A stretch of 17,814 nucleotides of DNA from UBA6382 sp963631415 (GTDB lineage: Bacteria; Bacteroidota; Bacteroidia; Bacteroidales; Bacteroidaceae), in assembly GCA_963631415.1 (NCBI GenBank), contig CAVGQS010000036.1, positions 1-17,814 of the forward strand, in the 5' to 3' direction. The translations under genes and the position numbers were made by a program. Of the stretch, positions 1 through 5,991 are shown piece after piece. Below the pieces are notes generated by a model. It had not been told where the DNA came from. It saw nothing but the letters and a program-made list of their open reading frames with translations, and did not search any database. How positions within the stretch are numbered: position 1 is the stretch's first letter; every line of letters begins with the position of its first letter.

Positions 1-165
1 ACTTAACGAAAAAATTTCCGCGGAAACGCTGCAACGTTTCGCCTCGAAACGTTGCAGCGTTTCGCCCGAAACCTTGCAGCGTTTCGCGGCGAGATTTTTT
101 CGTTAAGTCCGCATAAAATTTTTTTAAGTCCTACTTTTCAATCGCTAAAGTACTACTTAAAAATT
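1..165. repeat. Compound palindromic intergenic element
   Basis: Positions 1-15 and 94-108 form a perfect 15-nt inverted repeat (ACTTAACGAAAAAAT and its complement). Inside it lie three near-identical 18-nt palindromic units, GAAACGYTGCARCGTTTC-like, at 23-40, 46-63 and 68-85, separated by only 5 and 4 nt. Unit 1 is the exact reverse complement of unit 2, and unit 3 differs from unit 2 at one base. A second, imperfect arm pair follows: TTAAGT at 124-129 against ACTTAA at 155-160, each flanked by a T or A run. The outer arms carry A6/T6 runs, so the element could act as a terminator in either direction, or it could be a MITE-like or REP-like repeat. It encodes no plausible protein. Its function is unknown. 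Confidence 0.7.
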
Positions 166-311
166 CCCAAGTGCGCGCCAGACGTAACGCGCTGAAAATG
201 AGGCGAACCGCGAAGCTTGCGAATTTAACGAATTGGATTTTTGCCCCGATTGTTCGAAATGAGCAGTTCGTGTCTCATTAATGAACGCTAATGTTGCGAA
301 CGATGCCAGAC
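166..311. other. Intergenic stretch, no gene seen
   Basis: No convincing open reading frame is present between the palindromic element and the terminator hairpin. The sequence is of mixed composition. The only structure I see is a short AATGAG/CTCATT inverted repeat near 255-280. Open frames in this area lack family motifs and are unlikely to be genes. Confidence 0.5.
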
Positions 312-372
312 AAAAAAAAGCCAGTTGCAAAGTATGTTCTGGCTTTGCAGAAGATACTTTGCAACTGGCTTT
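312..372 (-). terminator. Rho-independent terminator, minus strand
   Basis: A perfect 19-bp stem is formed by 317-335 (AAAGCCAGTTGCAAAGTAT) and 354-372, with an 18-nt loop. Read on the minus strand, the stem is followed by an uninterrupted run of T (complement of A312-319), as in an intrinsic terminator. It lies about 110 nt past the stop of the DUF1294 gene and is the first strong terminator downstream of the minus-strand gene run. It therefore probably ends transcription of that gene and possibly of longer ftsZ-sui1 transcripts. Confidence 0.75.
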
Positions 373-479
373 GTTGCGTTTTGGCGTTTTGTGGCTGCTT
401 CGCAGACGCGCTGTGCCGCAGCCAAGAGTTCTTAACTTTGTTGGAGGGTTGGGCGAGGCTCGCTGTTGGGCGGCTCACG

Positions 480-761
480 TCATATCCTCATGAACCACTT
501 CAGCATCAAGTAGGCAGCCAAGGAGACGTGGAGCACGGCAATGGCGGGGACGGCATACTTGAAGACCGGCTTGCGGGTCTTGTGGCGGAAGAGGCTCATG
601 GCCATCAGCGCACCTATGGCGCCGCCGATGATGGCCACCACGAGCAGCGTGGTCTCGGATATGCGCCACAGCCCGCGCTTGGCGTTGCTCTTGTCGAGGC
701 CGTACATGCAGAACGCCACGAGGTTGAGCAGCAGTATGCCGTAGAAAGCGAAAAACTCCAT
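480..761 (-). CDS. DUF1294 family small membrane protein
   Basis: This gene encodes a 93-residue integral membrane protein of the DUF1294 family, whose function is unknown. The family pattern is clear: an N-terminal hydrophobic segment (about 2-18), then YGLDKSNAKRGLWRISE (about 19-35), a second hydrophobic segment with GGAIGALMAMSLFRHKT (about 45-61), and a third segment near the C-terminus (about 69-88). I chose the ATG at 761; a TTG three codons upstream (770) would also be in frame but adds only three residues. A 180-nt spacer separates it from sui1, so it may have its own promoter or be a distal gene of that transcript. The terminator hairpin at 312-372 lies downstream. Confidence 0.85.
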   Translation of the reverse strand: MEFFAFYGILLLNLVAFCMYGLDKSNAKRGLWRISETTLLVVAIIGGAIGALMAMSLFRHKTRKPVFKYAVPAIAVLHVSLAAYLMLKWFMRI

Positions 762-941
762 CTGTTGCAATCGGTTTTAGGGTGGCTAACTGATTAGTGC
801 CACAGCCTGCATAACTGAGTGTGGCCTCTTTGCGACCGCAGTGTGCTTGGACTGACTTTACGGGCGAAGTCTACATAGGCAGTAGACTCTGTGTGCCGAG
901 CGCAGCCTGCTGGATTTTGTATCTTTGGACTAAGCGTAGTC
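762..941. other. Spacer between sui1 and DUF1294 gene
   Basis: This spacer carries a 7-bp hairpin (AGTCTAC at 868-874 with GTAGACT at 882-888) without a T run. The heptamer TTGGACT occurs three times in or near it (847-853, 925-931, 946-952). No gene and no clear minus-strand promoter is visible. The role of the repeated heptamer is unknown. Confidence 0.4.
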
Positions 942-1283
942 TTACTTGGACTGTGTGTAGCCCAGCGACTTCAGCAGTTCCACTACCCTGGTGCAGACAT
1001 TGCCTTGCAGGATGATTTCGCCGTCCTTGACGCTGCCGCCTATGCCCAGTTTTGACTTGAGCTGGCGGCCCAGGGCGTTGAGATCCGCCTCTGTGCCCTT
1101 GAAGCCGGTGACGACGGTGGCAGTCTTGCCGCCGCGTCCGGCGCGCTCGAAGTGCGCCCTCAGCTTTTGCTGGCGGGCGGGCAGTGTCTCCTCCTCGCAG
1201 GGCTCGTCGGCGGTGTACTCAAAGTCGGGATTGGTGGAATAGACTATGCCCAGCTTCGATTTCCAGTCGTTTCCGGTCGCCAT
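942..1283 (-). CDS. SUI1/eIF1-like translation factor (YciH family)
   Basis: The 113-residue product belongs to the bacterial SUI1/eIF1-like family (YciH type), thought to influence start-codon selection or initiation fidelity on the ribosome. The C-terminal half holds the family core: RAGRGGKTATVVTGFKG (about 47-63), then a segment with KSKLGIGGSVKDGEI (about 76-90) and a final helix. The N-terminal 40 residues are an acidic, variable extension typical of the family. The ATG at 1283 is preceded by AAGGAGAAC, a real Shine-Dalgarno-like sequence that is uncommon in this phylum and supports the start. It lies 54 nt after the second ftsZ on the same strand and is probably cotranscribed with it. 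Confidence 0.9.
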   Translation of the reverse strand: MATGNDWKSKLGIVYSTNPDFEYTADEPCEEETLPARQQKLRAHFERAGRGGKTATVVTGFKGTEADLNALGRQLKSKLGIGGSVKDGEIILQGNVCTRVVELLKSLGYTQSK

Positions 1284-1292
1284 GTTCTCCTT
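1284..1292 (-). promoter_or_regulatory. Shine-Dalgarno-like site of the SUI1 gene
   Basis: On the minus strand AAGGAGAAC directly precedes the ATG at 1283. Most starts in this window have AT-rich leaders without such a site, as is known for Bacteroidota, so this one stands out. The gap of 3 nt between GGAG and ATG is shorter than the usual optimum, so its strength is uncertain. Confidence 0.5.
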
Positions 1293-1335
1293 ATATATAA
1301 TAATGTAGGGTGCCTATATAGATAATGCAGGGCGG
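1291..1335 (-). repeat. AT-rich leader repeat upstream of the SUI1 gene
   Basis: Two imperfect tandem copies of a roughly 21-nt unit lie here, TATATAATAATGTAGGG at about 1295-1311 and TATATAGATAATGCAGGG at about 1315-1332. A closely matching copy (TATATATAATAATGTA) lies upstream of the second ftsZ at 2653-2670. The placement before two successive genes suggests either duplicated spacer DNA or a shared translation-enhancing AT-rich leader. Confidence 0.5.
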
Positions 1336-1337
1336 CG

Positions 1338-2627
1338 TCAGAAGACGATGGTGTTAGGCTGGCTGTCGCTCTGCTGTGTCTGCGCGGGCTTGATGGACTG
1401 CGTGAGGCTGTTGATGCTGCGCAGCAGTTCGTTGGTGCGCTTATAGGTAGGCGAGGTCTCCACCATCGATATTATCTCGTCGTTGTCGAGGCTCTCTGTT
1501 GAGAACTTGTAGACGCGGTAGGAGTGGCGCATGCGGTTGGCGTCGGTGTCGTCGTAGTACTTGCCTCGGCGATCATCGAGTTCCTGTCGGCGCATGTCGT
1601 CTTCTGGTGTAGTCGGCTCCTTGTGCTGTCCGTTGACGTCGCCGATGACGTCGTTGAGCATGAATCCGGTGGCGAGGATGGTCACCTTGACCTTCTTGCC
1701 GAGGCTCTCGTCGTTGGCGATGCCGAACTTGGTCTCCACGTCGGGGTCGAAGCGGCTCATGAAGTCGTGAATCTCGTTCATCTCGTCCATCATCAGCGAT
1801 TCGCCCTCGTTGTTGCGGCAGAAGGTGATGTTCAGGAGCAGCCGCTTGGAGCGGTAGATGTCGGAGTTGTTGAGCAGCGGCGAGTGGAGGGCGTTCTGAA
1901 TGGCCTCGGTCACGCGGTTGTCGCCGTCGCCATAGCCAGTGCTCATGATGGCGACGCCGCCGTCCTTCATCACCGTGCAGACGTCGCGGAAGTCGAGGTT
2001 GACGATGCCGTGCACCGTGATTATCTCGGCTATGCTCTTGGCAGCCACGCTCAGTGTGTCGTCGGCCTTGCCGAAGGCTTCAAACACCGGCAGGTTGGGA
2101 TAAATCTCGCGCAGCCGCTCGTTGTTGACCACGAGCAGTGCATCGACGTATTTCGACATCTCGTCTACGCCGTCGAGGGCTTTGTCGATCTTCTTGATTC
2201 CCTCAAACTTGAAGGGGATGGTGACGATGCCCACGGTCAGTATGCCCATTGCGCGTGCCTCGCGCGCTATGATAGGCGCAGCGCCCGTGCCTGTGCCGCC
2301 GCCCATGCCAGCCGTGATAAACGCCATCTTGGTGCCGTCGTTGAGCATAGCCTTGATGTCGTCAAGGCTCTCCTCGGCTGCCTGGCGCGCACGCTCGGGG
2401 CGGTTGCCCGCTCCAAGTCCCTCGGCGCCCAGCTGCAGCCTGGTGGGCACCGGGCTGTCGCTCAGCGCCTGGCTGTCGGTGTTGCACACCACGAAGCTGA
2501 CGTCGTGGATTCCCTCGTTGTACATGTGCTTCACGGCGTTGCCACCGCCGCCGCCCACGCCAATCACCTTGATGATGCAAGGTTTCTGCTTAGGCATGTC
2601 GAAATTCAGCATTTCTCCTTCATTCAT
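1338..2627 (-). CDS. ftsZ: Cell division GTPase FtsZ, second paralogue (FtsZ-B)
   Basis: The product is a full-length 429-residue tubulin-like GTPase that should polymerise at the division site. It shows the N-terminal VIGVGGGGGNAV nucleotide loop (about 21-32), the tubulin signature GGGTGTG (109-115) followed by AAP, the NNERL segment (about 168-172), and a T7 loop NLDFRDV (210-216) that keeps both catalytic aspartates (D212, D215). The usual Ala between them is Arg214. The C-terminal GTPase-activating domain runs to about 325. A hydrophilic linker leads to SPTYKR (about 392-397), which resembles the PAYxR motif of Bacteroidota FtsZ, and the protein ends in NTIVF. It lies 49 nt after the first ftsZ copy on the same strand and is clearly homologous to it along its length, identical at a little over half of positions by eye in the GTPase core. 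Both copies appear intact. Whether this is a second functional division protein or a specialised paralogue is unknown. Confidence 0.93.
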   Translation of the reverse strand: MNEGEMLNFDMPKQKPCIIKVIGVGGGGGNAVKHMYNEGIHDVSFVVCNTDSQALSDSPVPTRLQLGAEGLGAGNRPERARQAAEESLDDIKAMLNDGTKMAFITAGMGGGTGTGAAPIIAREARAMGILTVGIVTIPFKFEGIKKIDKALDGVDEMSKYVDALLVVNNERLREIYPNLPVFEAFGKADDTLSVAAKSIAEIITVHGIVNLDFRDVCTVMKDGGVAIMSTGYGDGDNRVTEAIQNALHSPLLNNSDIYRSKRLLLNITFCRNNEGESLMMDEMNEIHDFMSRFDPDVETKFGIANDESLGKKVKVTILATGFMLNDVIGDVNGQHKEPTTPEDDMRRQELDDRRGKYYDDTDANRMRHSYRVYKFSTESLDNDEIISMVETSPTYKRTNELLRSINSLTQSIKPAQTQQSDSQPNTIVF

Positions 2628-2651
2628 ATCTGTCTTTGCTTTTTTGTTTCG

Positions 2652-2676
2652 TTATATATATAATAATGTATAGGGG
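2652..2676 (-). repeat. AT-rich leader upstream of second ftsZ
   Basis: The spacer between the two ftsZ genes contains TATATATAATAATGTATAGGGG (plus-strand reading), matching the leader of the SUI1 gene at 1291-1310 over about 16 bases. Between it and the ATG lies an A-rich stretch on the coding strand (AACAAAAAAGCAAAG), as expected for a start without a Shine-Dalgarno site in Bacteroidota. Confidence 0.45.
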
Positions 2677-3984
2677 TCAAGCCCTGCCGGGCGACTCGCT
2701 GTCGTTGAATACTATTGTCTGCCGGGGCGCGGCGGCTTCGGGTTCCTTCTTCTGCCTGGCGGCGTCGAACTTCATGCGCAGGTTGCCCACCATTTGCGAC
2801 GAGCGGCTGTAGGCGGGCGAATCGTCTATGGCGTTTATCACTTCGTCGTCGTCGAGTTCGTCGGTGTGAAACTCGTAGAGGTTCCATCTGAAGACCGTGT
2901 CGGTGTCGCCATAGAAGTGGTCGAAGAGCGACTTGAGGCGCTGGCCCTGCGTTATCTTGTACATCTCCTCGCCGTAGACGTCTACGTCGTCGGGCTTGTC
3001 CTCGATGCCGAAGCCCGAGGCGAGGATGGTCACCTTTATCTTTTTCTCCAGACTGTCGTCGTAGCCTATGGCGTGCTTGCAGTTGATGCGCGCGTCGAAG
3101 CGCTGCATGAAGGTGGTTATCTCGTTGAGCTCCGTCATCATGAGCGGTTCGCCGCTGTCGGCGTCGCTGCTGGTGAAGATGGTCATGAGCAGGCGCTTGG
3201 AGTTGTAGATATTGTTGTTGTTGAGCAGCGGCGTGTTGAGAGCCTGGTCGATAGCGCGGTTCAGTCGGTCGTGCCCCTCAGCGTAGGCGGTGGTTATGAT
3301 TGCCACGCCGCCGTCTTGCAGCACCGTCTTGACGTCGGCAAAGTCGGGATTGACCTCGCCGTGCACCTTCACTATGTCGACGATGCTCTTGGCTGCCACG
3401 CTAAGTGTGTCGTCGGCGCGCACGAAAGCCTCCTTGGCGGTCTTGGTGGGAAAGACCTGGAAGAGGCGCTCGTTGTTGATGACCATCAGCGAGTCTACGT
3501 TCTTGGACATCTCCTCGAGCCCCAGCATGGCCTTGTCGATGCGGTTCATGCCCTCGTAGCGGAAGGGTATGGTCACGATGCCCACCGTGAGTATGCCCAT
3601 CTCCTTGGCCACGCGGGCTATCACGGGAGCGCCGCCAGTGCCGGTGCCACCGCCCAGTCCGGTGGTCACAAAGACCATTCGTGTGCCGTCGTGGAGAATC
3701 TCGCGAATCTCGTCGACGCTCTTTTCGGTTGCGAGCCTGCCCTTTTGCGGGTCGCCGCCCACGCCCAGGCCGTCGTCGCCAAGCTGCACGCGCTTCTCCA
3801 CTGGCGAGTGGCTCAGCGCGTCGGCGTCGGTGTTGCACACGGCAAAGGTCACGTCGGAGAAGCCATGCTCATACATGTGCTGCACGGCGTTGCAGCCGCC
3901 GCCGCCCACACCAATCACCTTGATGATGCTGGGGCTGCGCTTGTCGAAGCCCTGAAAACCTATCAGATTGTCGTTGTCCGGCAT
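2677..3984 (-). CDS. ftsZ: Cell division GTPase FtsZ, first paralogue (FtsZ-A)
   Basis: The 435-residue FtsZ has the nucleotide loop VIGVGGGGCNAV (about 23-34), the signature GGGTGTG (111-117) followed by GAP instead of the usual AAP, the NNERL segment (about 170-174), and a T7 loop NPDFADV (212-218) with both catalytic aspartates (D214, D217). The Bacteroidota-type DSPAYSR motif sits near 388-394. The tail reads RQTIVF followed by nine more residues, where FtsZ-B stops after TIVF. I chose the ATG at 3984. The frame stays open upstream to 4176, but that extension is Arg/Thr/Ala-rich, is encoded by a tandem repeat and would overlap yqeY. Of the two copies this one is closest to ftsA, but both look competent for GTP binding and hydrolysis. 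The two genes very likely arose by tandem duplication followed by divergence. Confidence 0.93.
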   Translation of the reverse strand: MPDNDNLIGFQGFDKRSPSIIKVIGVGGGGCNAVQHMYEHGFSDVTFAVCNTDADALSHSPVEKRVQLGDDGLGVGGDPQKGRLATEKSVDEIREILHDGTRMVFVTTGLGGGTGTGGAPVIARVAKEMGILTVGIVTIPFRYEGMNRIDKAMLGLEEMSKNVDSLMVINNERLFQVFPTKTAKEAFVRADDTLSVAAKSIVDIVKVHGEVNPDFADVKTVLQDGGVAIITTAYAEGHDRLNRAIDQALNTPLLNNNNIYNSKRLLMTIFTSSDADSGEPLMMTELNEITTFMQRFDARINCKHAIGYDDSLEKKIKVTILASGFGIEDKPDDVDVYGEEMYKITQGQRLKSLFDHFYGDTDTVFRWNLYEFHTDELDDDEVINAIDDSPAYSRSSQMVGNLRMKFDAARQKKEPEAAAPRQTIVFNDSESPGRA

Positions 3985-4047
3985 GAGTGTGCGTCTGTGT
4001 GTAGAGAGCGGTTTGTTCTGTGTGGTACTATTGTCGTGCGACGGTCG

Positions 4048-4095
4048 TTGTCTTGCGGCTGTCGTCCTTGCAGCTGTTGTTTGTCTTGCGGCTGT
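4048..4095. repeat. Imperfect 15-nt tandem repeat before ftsZ-A
   Basis: In the 145-nt gap between yqeY and ftsZ-A, the 15-mer TTGTCTTGCGGCTGT occurs at 4048-4062 and again, identical, at 4081-4095. A diverged copy (CGTCCTTGCAGCTGT) lies at 4063-4077. On the coding strand this gives a CAACAGCCGCAAGA-like repeat in the ftsZ-A leader. It is the source of the low-complexity N-terminal extension that I rejected. Confidence 0.65.
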
Positions 4096-4129
4096 TGTTG
4101 CGCAACGCCTGTATAGCCAGCGGCGCGAA

Positions 4130-4579
4130 TTACGCCAATATCTTCTTGACAGCCTCGGAGAGGGCGCGTCCCTCAACCTTGCCGGCGAGCTGCTTGGTGG
4201 CTATGCCCATCACCTTGCCCATGTCTTTCATGCTGGAGGCGCCGGTCTGCGCCACGATAGCCTTGACCGCCTCTTCGAGTTCCTCCGCCGTCAGTTGCTT
4301 GGGCAGATATCCCTCTATCACAGCCGCCTGGGCAGCCTCTTCGGCGGCGAGGTCTTCCCTGCCCTTCTCGCGGTAGAGAGCAGCGGTGTCCTTGCCCTGC
4401 TTGGCCAGCTTGGCGAGAATCTTGAGGGCTGCCTCGTCGCTCAGCTCGTCGTTGGCGCCGGGAGCGGTCTTGGCCTCAATGAAGTATTTCTTTATATTGC
4501 GGAGCGCCTCGAGACGCACCTTGTCCTTCGCCTTCATAGCGGCGATGATATCCTTGCTTACTTGTTCAAAAAGACTCAT
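4130..4579 (-). CDS. yqeY: GatB/YqeY domain protein
   Basis: The 149-residue product is a stand-alone YqeY protein, related to the C-terminal tRNA-binding tail domain of the amidotransferase subunit GatB; its cellular role is not settled. It starts MSLFEQVSKDIIAAMKAKD and includes LEALRNIKKYFIEAK (about 24-38), an acidic middle, and the family's EGYLPKQLTAEE stretch (about 88-99). It ends with the helical MGKVMGIATKQLAGKVEGR region (about 119-137). Length and pattern are normal. It sits 35 nt after ftsA and 145 nt before ftsZ-A on the same strand. From memory, in many Bacteroidales it follows ftsZ instead, so its place between ftsA and ftsZ may reflect a rearrangement. Confidence 0.9.
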   Translation of the reverse strand: MSLFEQVSKDIIAAMKAKDKVRLEALRNIKKYFIEAKTAPGANDELSDEAALKILAKLAKQGKDTAALYREKGREDLAAEEAAQAAVIEGYLPKQLTAEELEEAVKAIVAQTGASSMKDMGKVMGIATKQLAGKVEGRALSEAVKKILA

Positions 4580-4614
4580 GATTGCACTATAGTTTTTTTG
4601 TCCGTTTTGATATT

Positions 4615-5964
4615 CTATTCTTCCGTAATCTTCTTCACGCCGTCAGAGAATCCCTTCATGATGCGTTTCCACATGCCGGGCTTCTTGTGCTTGCGCTCCC
4701 CGTCGGGCTCTTGTGTCGGCTCGTCGGCAACCTGCTGCGGTTCGGGCTGCGGCTGCGGTTCTGGTTCGAAGATGTCGGTCTTGACCGCCTCGAAGTCAGC
4801 TGTGCAGTTCTGGTTGGCGCCGGCTATCAGCCCGAGGGCGGCAATGTAGCGCATCTCGCTGTTCTTGATGCCGGGAGGGAGGATGTAGTTGGCCGACTGC
4901 GAATTTTTGCGAATGGTCACCTTGTCGATGCCCACCACTTCCTTAAACACGTTGGTGATGTTGGCCATGTTGGCGCCGCCGCCGGTCAGGAAGGCTCCGG
5001 CGATGAGGCTGTCGCGCGCATACTTCGACTCGTTGACCTGCTGCTTCACGTTGACCAGAATCTCGGTCAGGCGCGCGTCAATGACGGCGCTGAGGGTCTT
5101 GCGCTTTATCTCTATGCCGTCAGAGGTGGTCTTGACGATAGCCTCGCCCTCCTCTTCCGAGAAGGAGGCGTAGGGCTCGCCAAACTTGCTCACCTTGAGT
5201 TCTTCTGCCTCGTCGTGCTCCATCTGGAGCGACATAATGTCCTTGGTGATGTTTTCGCTGCCCAGCGGGATGACCGACAGGAAGCGCAGCAGCTTGGACT
5301 TGTAGATGGACACGGTGGTGGTGTCGGCGCCTATGTCTACGAGCAGGCAGCCCGAGTTTTTCTGCGCCTCGTTGAGCAGCTGGTCGGCCTTGACGAGCGG
5401 CGTGAGCCTGTATTCCACCACTCCTACTCCGCCTACGTTCTGGAAGCAGCTCTCTATGAAGTTGCGCAGTTTGGACTTGGCAATGATGTTGAGGTAGCGG
5501 CCATCGACGCTGTTGCCCATCACGCCCACGGCGTCGAGCAGCTTCTGTGTGCCCACAGCATACTCCTGTGGCACCACGTCGAGGATGCTCTGTCCCTCGT
5601 AGGTGATGTTGGTGTTTTCGTCGTCGAGGCTGTCGATGTCCTCTTTGAGTATTTTGTGGTCCTCCTCGTCAAAGACGCGCTTCACCTCGTTGTGGACCGA
5701 GTGGATGCCCTGTCCGGAGTAGCTGACGTAGACCTGTGTTATCTTCTTCTGGAGTTCCTCCTCGAGCTTCGCCTTGATGCCCTTGATGCAGGTGGTGGCG
5801 AGGTCGGCGTTGTTGATGACCCCCTTGCGCATAAAGGTGGAGGCGTCTTGCTGCACATGCGCCTTGACCTCTATCTTGCCGTCAAGCCGCTTCACGCCAG
5901 CCACGCCGGTAACCTTCGACGAGCCCAGTTCGATAGCTATGATGCTTAATTCTTCTGCTGCCAT
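4615..5964 (-). CDS. ftsA: Cell division protein FtsA
   Basis: The 449-residue actin-like ATPase tethers FtsZ filaments to the inner membrane. Visible motifs are phosphate-1 IIAIELGSSKVTG (8-20), phosphate-2 LLVDIGADTTTV (207-218) and the adenosine motif AGAFLTGGGANMA (322-334). The SHS2/1C insertion lies in the first third, with VYVSYSGQGIHSV near 78-90. After the actin fold comes a Pro/Glu/Gln-rich linker (about 398-420) and a basic amphipathic C-terminal helix, GMWKRIMKGFSDGVKKI (430-446), the expected membrane-targeting sequence. It lies 27 nt after ftsQ and 35 nt before yqeY. The partner choice of this single FtsA between two FtsZ proteins is an open question. Confidence 0.95.
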   Translation of the reverse strand: MAAEELSIIAIELGSSKVTGVAGVKRLDGKIEVKAHVQQDASTFMRKGVINNADLATTCIKGIKAKLEEELQKKITQVYVSYSGQGIHSVHNEVKRVFDEEDHKILKEDIDSLDDENTNITYEGQSILDVVPQEYAVGTQKLLDAVGVMGNSVDGRYLNIIAKSKLRNFIESCFQNVGGVGVVEYRLTPLVKADQLLNEAQKNSGCLLVDIGADTTTVSIYKSKLLRFLSVIPLGSENITKDIMSLQMEHDEAEELKVSKFGEPYASFSEEEGEAIVKTTSDGIEIKRKTLSAVIDARLTEILVNVKQQVNESKYARDSLIAGAFLTGGGANMANITNVFKEVVGIDKVTIRKNSQSANYILPPGIKNSEMRYIAALGLIAGANQNCTADFEAVKTDIFEPEPQPQPEPQQVADEPTQEPDGERKHKKPGMWKRIMKGFSDGVKKITEE

Positions 5965-5991
5965 AATTATATTGTCTTATTTCGTTTGTTA

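Noticed and set aside
23..85. Possible short CRISPR array in the palindromic repeats
   Set aside because: The 18-nt units are separated by only 4-5 nt, far too short for spacers, and no cas gene is nearby.
291..797. Plus-strand open frame of 168 codons across 291-797
   Set aside because: It crosses the terminator hairpin and lies antisense to the DUF1294 gene, whose family pattern is clear; the frame has no motif.
868..888. 7-bp hairpin as terminator of the SUI1 gene
   Set aside because: The stem is short and lacks a T run on either strand.
920..927. TATCTTTG promoter-like box on the plus strand
   Set aside because: No plus-strand gene follows and no -33 box is visible at suitable spacing, so it is likely a chance match.
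1524..2663. Plus-strand open frames opposite the two ftsZ genes
   Set aside because: Mirror frames of GC-rich genes with His/Val/Ala bias and no recognisable domains.
3985..4176. 64-residue N-terminal extension of FtsZ-A
   Set aside because: It is Arg/Thr/Ala low-complexity sequence encoded by a tandem repeat, overlaps the end of yqeY by about 47 nt, and has no counterpart in FtsZ-B or the family.
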